Source: Phoma sp. XZ068 (lineage: Eukaryota > Ascomycota > Dothideomycetes > Pleosporales > Didymellaceae). From it: a stretch of 64,000 bases of DNA. The position numbers and the translations under genes are program-made. The notes beneath the pieces are model-generated. The model was not told the origin of the DNA. It made no database searches and worked only from the letters and a program-made list of their open reading frames with translations. Within the stretch, counting starts at the first letter, position 1. Each line of letters begins with the position of its first letter. The stretch is from contig RBKR01000013.1 in NCBI GenBank assembly GCA_004835665.1, forward strand, positions 1 to 64,000, written 5' to 3'. Positions 30,733 to 42,717 of this stretch are shown here, piece after piece.

Positions 30733-33700
30733 ATGAGCAACGCCAGGTCATTCACCAGAACTCTTCAGGAGACCTTGTCTCCAGAAGACGACAGGTGGGA
30801 GTACACGATACCGGATCTTCCAAAATCCAATTTCACCAATCACGCAGGCCTTATCAAGTGCGTCTCGATTGTCTCCTCGAATCATCAGCAGAAAATCACC
30901 CTCCACTTTGCAACAGTGCCATGGAACCGAATTACCAGGACTAACGCCCTCGATAAATTCCTCCTTGTCTCATTCGCAGACTTTAAGCTACAATGGCCTG
31001 CTCCTGTCACAGGCGAGGCTCCAACGCTGGCTACAGGTCGGGAGAATGGGGACTGGATAACCAAATTGCTTGTTTCTGGTATCATCATCAACGGTACAAC
31101 TTATCACTTTTTCGGCCATTCCAACAGCCAGCTCAAATCGAGATCCTGCTTCATGTACGCAGCATCGAAACAAGAGATAGCCACCAAAGTCGAGGCAATG
31201 GGAGATCTCTCGAAGATAAAGTCAGTCGGGAAGAAAGCAAAACGCATTGGACTTCTATTTTCAAGCGCAGAGGTTACGTTCGATCTGCCACCTGATCGAT
31301 GTCAAGACATTGATGATGTCGCAACCAAGGACTACATTTTCACTGACGGTTGCGGTCTCATCTCCACGCAATTGGCGAGACAGTTAGCGCAGAAGCGCAA
31401 CATCTTGTTTCGGGATAGAAGATATCTTCCGTCGGTTTATCAAATCCGGTACCGCGGTTACAAAGGCGTTTTGACCTTAGATCCGACGTTACGTGGGCAT
31501 ATCCAAGCTCAGTTTCGAGCGTCGATGAGGAAGTTCACGGACTCGCTGGACTATAGTTTCTCTGTTGTGGATTATTCCAAGGTTTATCTCTAGCCTTAAC
31601 CTTCATTCTCGGATAGTTTACTGACTTGAGACAGCCGTACGCTTTTGGTAGCCTTAACGATGAGGTGGTTGTGCTACTACACACACTCGGGATCTCAGAA
31701 GAAACACTTCTCGCCAAACAAGCACGGCACCTCACTTTCCTCAAAGATGTGCACAGGGGCGATCCTCGAGCCGCTTTTCAGTTTCTGTCCTACCTTGATC
31801 AGATGACGGTGGCTGAGAAGCTGCTCTTAGACGGCGTAGAATCAGTGCACGCAACGCTCAAAAGCCTCGTAAAGCAGGAACACTCTCGGATGATCAACAA
31901 GCGCAACGAACAAAAATGTAGAATCTTGATTCCAAAATCTCGTCTACTGTTTGGTGTCTGTGATCCAACGGCGAAAGGTGATTCTCCAGGTCGACTCAAA
32001 GAAGGCGAGTGTTTTGTCCGCATCACGCAGGATGGGGACGGGAGGGCGCATACTATCATCAACACCGAAGTCCTAGTTACAAGGAATCCGTGTCTACACC
32101 CCGGTGACCTCCAGAAGTTTAAGGCCGTTGACGTTCCCGAATACTCGCACCTGGTAGACTGCATTGTATTTTCAACGCGAGGGAAACGACCGAGCGCCGA
32201 CCTGATGTCTGGGGGAGACTTAGACGGTGACAAGTGTGGGTTCATACCTATTGCCTGGTACTACCGTTAGTCTTGAACTGATGCATGTTAGTCTTTGTTA
32301 CATGGGATAGCGACATAATCCCTCGCACGATGGCCGAGCCGGCCCTGTACCCCAGCGGCAAAGAGCTCATCACTTTTGGTGAAGTGACTGGCGATAGTCG
32401 CGCCGAATACTTCGCTCGGTATACCAACGGATCTTTGGGCAGAGTCAAAAATCTGTACATGAAATGGGCCCGGCTGGGAAATGCCATGAGTCCACAATGT
32501 CAGCAGCTTAATCGCCTGTTTTCTCAATGTGTCGATGGTAATCATATCAGAATACCCGAGAATCTGCAAATCTTCAAGAAGCTGGAAGATCCGCCAGAGC
32601 CGATGTCGACGGTAGCGCCATTCATATTAGATTGCCTCCACGAGGCCGGTATGCGGCAGATACAACGCACAGCTAGCCTAGAGCCAGAGATGCAAGACGA
32701 CGCAGGCATTGTAGACTTACTACTGACTCGCGACAAAATGGCGATCTCGGAGTTCGAGTTACTGCGGTTTTTGATGCGATGGTGTGATCGGCATAGTGTG
32801 GACATCATGGTTCACAGTCATGCCATCGACTTCAGTGCTCTGACCGATGAACAGCAGATTTGGTTCCTCGCTCGACTGCCACCATCCAGCACAGCACCAA
32901 ATTTGGTTCGAAATGGGCTTCTGCAGTCTGACCTAATTACCCCACAAGAATTCAGTCGCTTTGGGCTGGCTCATCCGCACCTGCGCTGGAAGCCGGTGTT
33001 CCGATCTAGAGTCGACCGGATGGGGAGGTTTCTTCCGGTCGTATGTCGGTCGTTAGAGGCTTTTCACAAGAAACTGATCGTACTGCACATCAACGAGCGT
33101 CTGAGCATGGCCGTTTATGTACCACACAAGATCATCCGTGCGAGCGAGGTAACGGTAGACAGTAACGTGCGAGTGTTCGTTTTTCCCCACACCCAAGGAC
33201 CGCAATCAGCCAACTATCGTGTTATGCCTACCAAGACCAACTATCGTCTTTACTGCGACGAGCAAGTGTTCCAACTCTATCAACAAAAGAAGAGTAACAC
33301 CTGGATTTTCCTGAGGAGTTCAACAGGCGATGACGCATTGTACCGTGCGTTACCCAGTATCGGAGACAAGCGGAGAGTGAGAGAACGTACCGTGCGGCAG
33401 CAGATCAACTTCGACTGCAAGGCGAGTGTTGCTCTTGATAAGATTGGCCGAGATATACAGAACCATATTGGGAAGGTTCAAGGTGAAGGCGTCTTGGGTG
33501 GTGTAAGTGTCTTCACTAAACGCTTCAATCGATTGTACTGATCAGAGGGAGGAGGTGTACGTGATTAGTAACCGGGATGTTGCTGCCATGCGCGTTCTCG
33601 ATCAATGGCTACACTACGTCGATACCCAAGAGGTTCTTCCACTGTTTGAGAAACTCGAACTCGACTACACGACGTCAAAATTGGCCATGCTGAACTGGGA

Positions 33701-36094
33701 TCGATACTCAGAGATTGTGCGAGGGGTTTGCCGAGACAACAATCTCTCGTCACTTCACCATCTACGCTCCATCACGCAGCTGCGAGAGATCTTGGATCTT
33801 CTCAAGGAGCACGATGAAAAGAATCGTCTTCGGGATGTTTTCTCCCAAGCTTTGCTGCTAGTGGAAGATCCAACCTTCGCTCTCCATGGCGGGTCCGTCG
33901 TTTCGACCTTGCTGCAGTACTTACAAGACACAGCCTATCTTACCTCGACCCTCCTCCAGTCTCGCTCATGGAGTAGAAATAAAGCAGCAATGGAGCATGA
34001 ACTCATCGTTTTAGCTCCAGCCATTGCGAAAAGACTTGTCTTATTGTCCAACGAGCTCGCTGGTTTTGTTCTCCAGCCTCTATCAGTCCTACTACGCGAC
34101 TTGAAGATATTGTCAACACAGAGTTTCGCCGAGCTAGTGGAGCTGATCGCACTTACTGTTCGCTCACCCGAAACTGCACTGGATCTGCTTCTCGAGGTCT
34201 TCGAGCCGGAAACGTCTCGACTACTCGTCGGCCGTCCGATATCCACTCAGCGATTGACCTCGTCGCTTTTCGGTATCGCTTTGGACCACATTGATGAGGT
34301 AGCAGATTCTTCAAAGCCCGAGCCGGAGTCTATCCAACTGGCTGTTGATGGATGCAAGGACAACCATACCATCGTGAAAAGCATTTTACGTGTGGACTCG
34401 TCCATGACTAGCTCTCTGAAGGTTGGCGACCACGTTCGTCTTACCGTAACCAAGAGTCCACAGAATGACCCATTCACGAAGCTCTTTTCTATGGATGCTC
34501 TGGTATTGAGCACGGAGTCAGGTACCGCCACTTTCAGATGTCTGCACGACCCGCCTCCATATATCGCACGTTGCGCATGGCATATTGCGCTGTGTGGCTC
34601 GTTCGTTACCAGCAAGACCTTATTCGATGCCGTGAAAGCGTTCTATACTGAACGCGAAGCTTGCTGCAAGATCTATGCGTCCCTCCTAGGCCTATCAGCC
34701 GCAGACCAAATTGAGCTCCAGAACGTCCAGTTACCCGTTTTCAGAGATCCAACTCTCAACGCAAGTCAGAACGACGCCCTCACAGTGGCAATGAAGCATT
34801 CTCTGACGCTTATCTGGGGCCCTCCGGGGACAGGCAAGACTCACACCATCATCATCATTCTGTGTCAGCTGCTCAGACAACTGCCAAAGTCCAGGTTCCT
34901 CGTTACAGCGCCGACGCACAATGCAGTCGACAATATCCTAAGAAGATTTGTAAACACCAAAAGCGCACAGGAAGCGGGCACTACTGCCGTGAGAGTCTCA
35001 ACGCAGGTAAGTCGAGTCATGAGCAATTTCAATGTTGGTACATCCACTGACATAATCATCTCCAGCTCTCAAAAGTGTCGCCTGACCTTCGGCCCTTTAC
35101 CTGCGACGCAATGCTAGGCCAAGACCTCACGGGCAATTTGCCCGCACGCCGTAAAGCCCAGAAGCGAATCAAAGAGGCCCGTTTGATCTTTACCACATGT
35201 GTCGGCGCGAGCCTTGGGGTACTGCGTGACGAGAATTTCGACGTTGTTCTCGTAGATGAAGCATCCCAGCAGACGGAGCCCGCGACGCTTGTGCCACTTG
35301 TTAAAGGGTGTTCGCGTGCGATCTTAGTAGGTGACCATGTCCAGCTACGCGCTACAGTACAACAAAACGCTGTGCTCACTGGCTATGATATCTCGTTGTT
35401 CGAACGTCAATACAACATGCAAGAACGCGAAGGTGTAGCGAAAGCCATGCTCGACACACAGTACCGTATGCATCGCACTATTTGCCACTTCAGCTCCACA
35501 GAGTTTTACAAGGACAGACTGAAAACCGCAGTCGGCGACGACAGTCGACCACTTCCAGTGTCGCAATTTCCTTGGCCAAAGGACAACCGGCTGGTCTGGG
35601 TTGAGTGTGGCAGCCCAGAAGACATTGGTCGGCAGTCGAAAGGCAATCCAGGCCAAATTGAGCTTTGCAAGCGTGTTGTGCAGCTCCTCTCTAGCCCTGC
35701 GTCGGACACTACCTCACAATTTTCGGAGCTTCAACGACCGTCAATAGTCATCCTGACACCATACACTCGGCAAAGGGAAGCACTCAGCAGCGCGATATCG
35801 AACATCGAAGTATCTTCCGTCGATGGTTTCCAAGGCCGAGAAGCGGACATTGCAATCTTCGTCACTGTGCGGTGCAATGTGTCATGTGACATTGGTTTTC
35901 TTGCCGATATGCGCAGACTGAACGTCGTAATGACTAGGGCAAAGTGTGGCGTTGTGATTATTGGCAACAAGTCTACGCTTACAGGATGTATGGAAGTGGG
36001 AGGCGATTTGGAAAAGAGTAAGAGGGTTTGGCAGAGGCTAGTGGATAGGTGCCAGATGGTTCCGATTGAAACAAACGTGTTGCAGACCAGCTAG
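30733..36094 (+). CDS. RNA-dependent RNA polymerase fused to SF1 RNA helicase
   Basis: Five exons (30733-31581, 31635-32235, 32292-33502, 33546-35006, 35066-36094). The four introns are 43-59 nt with GT..AG ends, and the total is 5151 nt in frame, 1716 aa. Residues 1-887 are the cellular RdRP core used in RNA silencing: FTDGCGLIS, YRGYKGVL, and the catalytic DLMSGGDLDGDK (DLDGD about 478-482), followed across a splice by FFVTWDSDIIP. The usual long N-terminal region is absent. After the third intron the frame continues into an SF1B helicase: GPPGTGKT (1312-1319), DEAS (about 1438), GDHVQL, VDGFQGREADI and NVVMTRAK, closest in style to UPF1/SEN1/MOV10 proteins. The in-frame intron at 33503-33545 removes the only stop between the two halves. 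The role would be dsRNA synthesis coupled to RNA unwinding. Two separate genes remain possible until a transcript is seen. Confidence 0.87.
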
Positions 36095-36299
36095 CAGATC
36101 TTACAGTAAGACGTTCGTGCATGTTGGATCGTCCTCCAATACCAAGACTGTTAAGCACAGGGTCGTTTAATTGTTCTTCCACGTAATCCGTGCATGATCT
36201 GCGTCTCTGAAGGCTACATTTTCCATCTTGCGTTCTGCTGCAGTTTGTCATGGAGATTGCATTGTTACTGGCCCCAATTCCTGAGTAGTTGCAGTCTTG

Positions 36300-39200
36300 C
36301 TAGATATAAAACATAGTATCCTTGAGTCTTGTATGAATCTGCACATCAGCCGCGTCCAAATGTCCATCACCACCAGCCGTGGAGACTCCAGCTACAGAGG
36401 GCGCCGCACTTGGTGTCGGCGTGTCGAACAGACTCGACAAGTAACATCGTGCGCGTTCACAAGCCAGGTCGGCGTAGTACGCTGGTGGACACAGACTCAC
36501 AGCTTTGGTTGCTCTTCCAAACAAGTAGCACATGTTGTGCGTCAAGTCTTCCACTACATCAGCAATGTTGTGGAAGGGCAGCGGTACAGACTTGGCGTAT
36601 ATTTGCCGGAAGATCTCATCGTGCACAATGTAGTAGTGGCACGGGCGCGCGGTTCCTTGAAGTGCGGCATGTGCTTGTAAGAAGAAGTCCCAATTCCGCG
36701 CCTCCGTCACTCCACGGTCAACGACGATACCTGGTTTCGTGTTCCCAGATCGGTCGCAGTCTTTCTCTGTCGTTGGGTAGAAGCGCGTCTTGTGGCGCTT
36801 TCCGCAGATGATGATGGTGAAGCGTGGAAGACCCTTTTTGGTGTCAGGCGCGGGATATACTTGTACGCATGCCTGGCGGAGCTGGACAAGCTCCTTCGAA
36901 AGGACCATGTCATATTGTCCTTCTGAGACCCCGTCGCGGTATACTAGTATGTTCTCCGGGAAGGCGGTGTGTTTGCCTCTACTCTTCCATACGTCAAGCC
37001 GCGACTTCAGCATCTCGGTGAGGTTGTCGACTTCCTCCTGCCTCGCGCGTTGGATGCGAAGCGTTGCCGGCCACTGGCCTAAGAATCTATCCACAGATGC
37101 CACCATTGCCGACACAGAAGGTGCATGCGAGGAGGAACCTGGCGAAGGGTGCGTGACGTCAATACCGACGACCATTGTCTTATTTTGGTCGATGATGCCA
37201 AGATTCTTGCCCTCCACAGTCTGATTGATACCGCCGAGCTTGAGGTTGAACTTCAAGGCCACATTGGCGATGTACTGGTCGCGTCCACGGTCTTTGGCAA
37301 GTTTGGATCCTACAGAGCAAATGGTGTGGATACCGTAGCTCTTGTCGGCAAGCGTCTTGATGCGCTTGTAGAGCGAAGTGTTGACTTCGGGTAGGATGAT
37401 GAAGAGGAGGCTCAAAGCTCCTGCGGCGCGCTGCAGAAACGGGCTGAGCGCTGGATCTTCTGGATGCTGGAGTTGAAGACGCTGGCCGGGAAGTGGTGCA
37501 GGTGCGTTCACGCCAATCCTCCCTAGACATTGGTGGAATTCCTGCATTACGGTTGTCAGGCTCGGACGATCGAATGCGTCGCGTCCTTGGGGAAGTGAGA
37601 TCATCAGATATGACCACTTGCCCAGTGAACCGCTGGCGTTAAACTTGATGTTCATCATATTCCAGCTACCGAAGCGTGGATCAGCCGAGTTGTTACCCTT
37701 GTAGATGACCTTCGGACTATTTAGGATACGTCCGGGGACCTTAATGAGACCTGGCGCGATTTTGAGTTCGAAAGACCGCTGGATGGGTTAGTATGTCTAT
37801 TTTGACGGCAACACCGAGGACTTACTAGGAGCATATTTGAGCCCCCATCGAGACCAGCAACCTGTATGCCCTGCTCAACGATTGAGGTCGCGTTATCCCA
37901 TGGTTTTCGAACGGCATGACGAATCATTTGTTGGGTCTGGCCGCTGTCGAGCTTCGCTTTCGAAGGCTGACCTGAAACGACGACGCAAACCTCCGGTGGG
38001 AGATACATCGGGTTTTCTCGATTGCCACAGTTGACTACCGAAAGTTCGGGATTCTGCAGGACTCGATCGTATGCTGCGAAGTTGTCAATCGAGTCAAAGC
38101 GAAGATAGGAACAATAGCATACTTGCTTTGAAGAAGTCAAACACACTGATGTACTTCCCAGAGCCAGAACTTGCTGAGCTCTTCGGCTGGGCTTTGCCCT
38201 TACCTTTGCTCTTCGTATTCGTGCTGTCTGCAACTTCGACCCTGAGTAGACCAGCAGAGCTCATTTCGCCTGCAAGCCAGAACTCGACATCTTTAGCGCC
38301 GGCGCCATGCTGCCTAACGCGAGGTGGGTGGACCATACCGTGCCCATCATCCTTCCTAGCAAGTCCGAAAATGGTCTTTGTTCGCGGGATGACTTGGTCG
38401 GCTTTGTTGCGCTTCTCCTTTAGATGCGTAGTTTGCACACGAACCAGTTTCAGGAAACGTTCCAGTGCGACGGTGCTTCGAAGACCATAGCTGATCATGA
38501 GCGACGGCAAAGGACCAGCCTGATAGAAAACACCATGACTGACGTTGATGTTGACCAGAACACGGCAAGTCGCGAGGCGCACGCTTGAGAAGAAACCGCG
38601 AATGACTTCCAAGCCAGCGCCGAGATCTCCCTTTGCGGCGTTTTGGTTGAGGGAGAAGCTCTTCGTCGATCCAATCGTGGCAAGGTTGTTCGAAGACTTG
38701 GCGTAGTGGTTCAAAAAGATATTCAGAGTCTGTGTCAACCCTTCCTTGTCTGGAAATGACCGACTAAGACTTGTAGAGTTCATCCAGTTGACTAGCTCCC
38801 CGATGCTCAAACTCTTTGTAAAGCGGACATGGACGTTATATACGGTGGCCTCAGTCGCGGGCTCATCTTCCCCTTCAGAGCGATACTGGATCCTGATGAC
38901 GCCTTGATCCTGTTTAAACCTCGTTTTGGAGATCAGGGTGGATCGAAAGTTAGTCGCGAGGTTGCCTTGATGCGGCGCCATTTCTGCCGACTGGAGCAGT
39001 AGCTGCACGATCCAATGTCGCTTTCTACCTGCAGCCTCCGGAACGATTTCCATGTCGTAGCGATGTAGAACCATGTTTGATGGCGGTAGTAGTTCGACGT
39101 AGTTCGCCGTGAGCTCGACCTTGACGCCGCGAGTACCATACCCAGGACGGCAAGGGTTGCCCTCAGTAAGCTCCAGGCTACGAAGATCGAGCGTCTTCTT

Positions 39201-39478
39201 TGTCACTGGATGCATTGCATTCTCTCCATTCGTGACCTTGGCATTTTGGGTGTTGCGGTTGCTATAGACACAGTTACCGTGCTGAGCGATTTCGAGTTTG
39301 CATAGTCTTACCGAAATACTTGAATACTTTGCTGGCTGGCACCACCGCTTCCACCATAACTATTTCCTCCACCTCCGCCTCCACCCCTACCCCCTTGGGG
39401 ACCACGGAAGCCTCCACGATCACCTCGGAAGCCGCTTCGCCCTCCTCCACCGCCGCCACCTCGGGGTGCGTACGACAT
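36300..39478 (-). CDS. Argonaute with RGG-rich N-terminus
   Basis: Four exons (39312-39478, 38123-39261, 37826-38073, 36300-37778) with introns of 47-50 nt; 3033 nt, 1010 aa, no lesion. Residues 1-55 are Gly/Arg-rich (RGG motifs). Next come an Argonaute N domain (ELTANYVELLPPSN) and linker 1. PAZ lies around 350-500 (FDFFKATYDRVLQNPELSVVNCGN, YLPPEVC). MID and PIWI span about 600-960. The slicer tetrad appears complete: D725 (GIDVTH), E766 (RQEEVDNL), D800 (YRDGVSEGQ) and H899 (CHYYIVHDE). In the 5'-phosphate pocket the usual Gln of the TQCV motif is Ile (HTICSV). The gene is convergent with the RdRP-helicase, with 205 bp between stops. It should bind small RNAs and cleave complementary transcripts. 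Confidence 0.93.
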
Positions 39479-40057
39479 CTAGAGAAATGGCTTGACAAGA
39501 TGCAGGACGGATTACAAGAGGCGACAGGAAAGAGAAATTATGACTAGAAGTAAACAAGAAACGGAAGTTGTAACTTAGCGTACGCGTAAAGGTTTGAGGT
39601 TGAGTAATGCGGCAGACCGAAAGCTAGAAGACGAATGCGGGGTACGCTGAGCTAGCGAAGTGATGTTTATCGTAAATGACCCGACAATATTTGTCCCACG
39701 TGGAGTACTGTAGCCATTAGCTGCGTGCCTTATTTTTATTGTATGAGAGAGGCCATGAGGCGTCACTACAGCGTGAGGGCATCTTGAATCAGATTTCCGA
39801 TCCTCCATGTCAATCGGGGAATAGGTGTTTATTATCTCGATCGCGACAGAGTCTGCACAGTGCGAATTTCAGTTGAGTCTCTATACTGTCTGCATCGACC
39901 GATAGGGGACTAAGGTGCAGTTGGCTATGCATACAGGACATCATCATCGACTCTGGGCCAAAGGAAGGTCACCAGCATGTGGCGCGACAGGGATACCTAG
40001 TAGAACCGGGCGGTGTGAGGTTTCAAGACGTTTAGTCGAATCGCACACACGGGCAAA
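39479..40057. other. Argonaute upstream region, nothing else recognised
   Basis: About 580 bp of normal composition with no credible frame. It must hold the Argonaute promoter. Confidence 0.5.
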
Positions 40058-40640
40058 CTAGTCGAAATAGGGCATTTCCACAAGTGCTTGTTGTAATGAC
40101 TGTGTTAGGATTAGCGCGGACGCGAAATCCCAGAAAGTATCTCCTATCCGCTCAGCAGCATTCGAACGCAGACTCTGTAACAGTAGCTGTCTTAGATCAA
40201 GCTGTTTAAGAATAAGTCTGTCCCACTTGCTCATAATGCCTTCCACACGATCCTGGCTACCGTAGTGTGTCGCAGCCAAATCCACATACAAGTCCCGGAG
40301 CATCGAAGCTTTAGCGCTGTTATCCCATGCCAACTGCACATTATGCATCGAGATGGATCTACTGAAGATCCTGGCTGTGTTTTGCACATACAGACGCGTC
40401 ATAGCATGGTTCTTAGACTCGGTGCACAACAGCTTCTCGCCCAAAACCCAGCATTCAGCGTAGATACTGACACTCTCATTGCTAACGCGCGAAGGAAGCG
40501 CCAGCGGAACGATGCCGTATTCTCCACAGTAGATCCACTCGTCAGGCAACGCAAGAACGGTGCGGTCGTCGTCCAGGAGCTCAATCAGGCTCCCGCAACG
40601 TTTCTTGAAGTCTCAATAACAAGAAGCTTCGAGGAGAGGT
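40058..40640 (-). pseudogene. BTB-like protein fragment
   Basis: An open stretch from about 40600 down to the stop at 40058 reads LLDDDRTVLALPDEWIYCGEY, then IYAECWVLGEKLLC, ending SLQQALVEMPYFD. The pattern (EW-Y-GEY, -Y--C-VLGEKL) resembles the second half of fungal BTB-domain proteins plus the helical tail. No ATG precedes it, and a TGA lies just upstream in frame, so the N-terminal half is missing or separated by an intron I could not define. It shares its C-terminus with the relic at 28.85-28.98 kb. Confidence 0.5.
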
Positions 40641-42717
40641 GAACGATACAAGATCAAGCGCTTGGGTAGGGAACAATTCATCAAGCTAACTGCAGGCTTG
40701 TACAGAAGTTGCTGAGCTGACGTGGAGCTCAACGTATGGGGGCACAGAAACGTGAGTAATACGTGTAGAGATATAACTGAAAGGTAGTCGTCAAACGGTG
40801 TGTGTGTAGAATTATGGACGTGTGATTGTTTCCTCTTTTGTTGTTCTGACAAACTCATAGCAAAGGTGCATATTTGCCAATGAGCTGACGCGAACGTAGG
40901 TCGATCCAGCGACGAAGAAGACCGATGGAGGACAAGAAACAGCGACCACCCACCTTTATAACTTGCCTATACGAACATTTTGGTGCTTGAAGCAAGATGC
41001 AGGGCTGTGTAAGAAAAGCGTCGCGCCAATACAACGGCAAATGGTACTGGCGCATAAGCCTAAATTCAAGACAGTGACAACCACTTGATGATATGGACTC
41101 GCGACAAGGATGGCAAGTGAAGATCAGGGATTCAACGAACCAAACTCTTCTGTCTGTTTTCCACTCCAATCATGACCCGTGAATATTACAACTGCTAAAG
41201 AACTGGATGTTGATTGGTTGGTAGACATTGTACCGACACTGGGTTGACTCGAAAAGCTGCATTTGATTTGACATTGCACCCGTCAGCTAGCTGGAAAACT
41301 GTCATCTTTTCACATATGTTTCTAACGCCACAGATGGCGAAAGCCATGATGACAGAGCGTCTTTTTGCTGTCTCCTCAACCTACGAAGTCGCCTCCTAAT
41401 CAAGCTATATTTCAGATGCATCTGTTTTATCTGCCTAGACCGCATATAGCATTGCAGCCATCTGAGGATTGTAAAAGCTAACAAAGGAGCAATGCCCGCT
41501 CCTCGCATGAGTGTGTACGTATCGTACTTGCCTAATGTACGACGTGTTGTCCGGTGCGGGATTTCCAACAACGCATACCCCGCGACTTGTGCCCCCACCG
41601 CACACTCTATCGCACGATTGGACATTGCACGGTCTCTGCTCTGCACTCGCAGATATGCTAGACTAAGGCTTCTTGATCTTCATGTTGAGCGTTCGATGAT
41701 GTACACGAGAGACCGCAGGACGAGATTCTAGATGACAGAAGCCTGTAGCGGCGAGATGTTCAGTGTTGTCCAACGAGCGATGACGACTTCCATCTGCAGG
41801 GGCTCCAGCAGTCTTCACTTCCCGTCAATCAAATGGCTTCTTGCGCCGCTCGACGGAATGTATATACAATCGTGTGTCTGAATGGGCACAAAGACTCACT
41901 TGTTCTGAGTGCAGCGCGTTGTCGCTACCTAGCGCTGAAGTGTTCGGCAATTTTTGAAATCCTTTGATTCCATTTCGTAGCAGTGGGGGAGGTCGTGCGC
42001 GTGCCAGCGCGCTGCCTAGTATGTTTTTAACGCGTTGTGACAAGCTGCGCATGTTGGTAAGTATGGTCGCACAACTCTAGAGTCAAGTATTATGCAGCGT
42101 TGAGAGGTCTTGCTGGTGGAGCCACATCAAGCAGCATGAGAGCCAGCACGCGCTGGGACTTATTTTTGTCTGCGCATCATGGATGTTATATCTGTCTTCT
42201 CAGCGTTGGTCACACGAAAGTAAAGTCTCCGCTTGGAGGTCCAGTTTCTTGAGCTACGTATTTACTCTCTCGATGCCTCAAACGTGGCAAGCTACAATGA
42301 ATCGCATACGGTGTCGAACGACGGCGGCCAATCGGCGACAGAAATGAATCCTTGAGACTGAAAGCTGCAATGGCAATGTGCCCCGATTCTACTGTCCACA
42401 ACTACGATTAAAGCCACCTCGAATGCGTCAGGACATGGGGGAAGTTATTTTTCGATCGCCAACCCTTGCAGCTTCGCACAGGACCGTGTTACGCTGTAAA
42501 AACATAATACGTAAGTGCATTGTTGTCTGATCCACACGGCAGAGCGTTAGTCTTGAAGATGGTACTGAAAGGGTATCTTCTAGGGGATTTGTTGTGGAGA
42601 GACAGGAACTGACGTTGCGATGCTTTAGGTAGCGCTCTCAGCCTTGTTGCGAGGGTCAACTCCAACTTTTCGCGTAGCACAGACTCAGCTGTAAGAAGTG
42701 GCTTTTCACAGAGAAAT
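40641..42717. other. Unassigned 2-kb stretch
   Basis: Normal composition. The longest frames are under 115 codons, overlap on both strands and show no domain. A minus-strand 75-codon frame at 41825-42052 (MRSLSQRVKNIL start) has an Arg-rich, targeting-peptide-like beginning and might be a short gene or first exon. Nothing else recognised. Confidence 0.4.
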
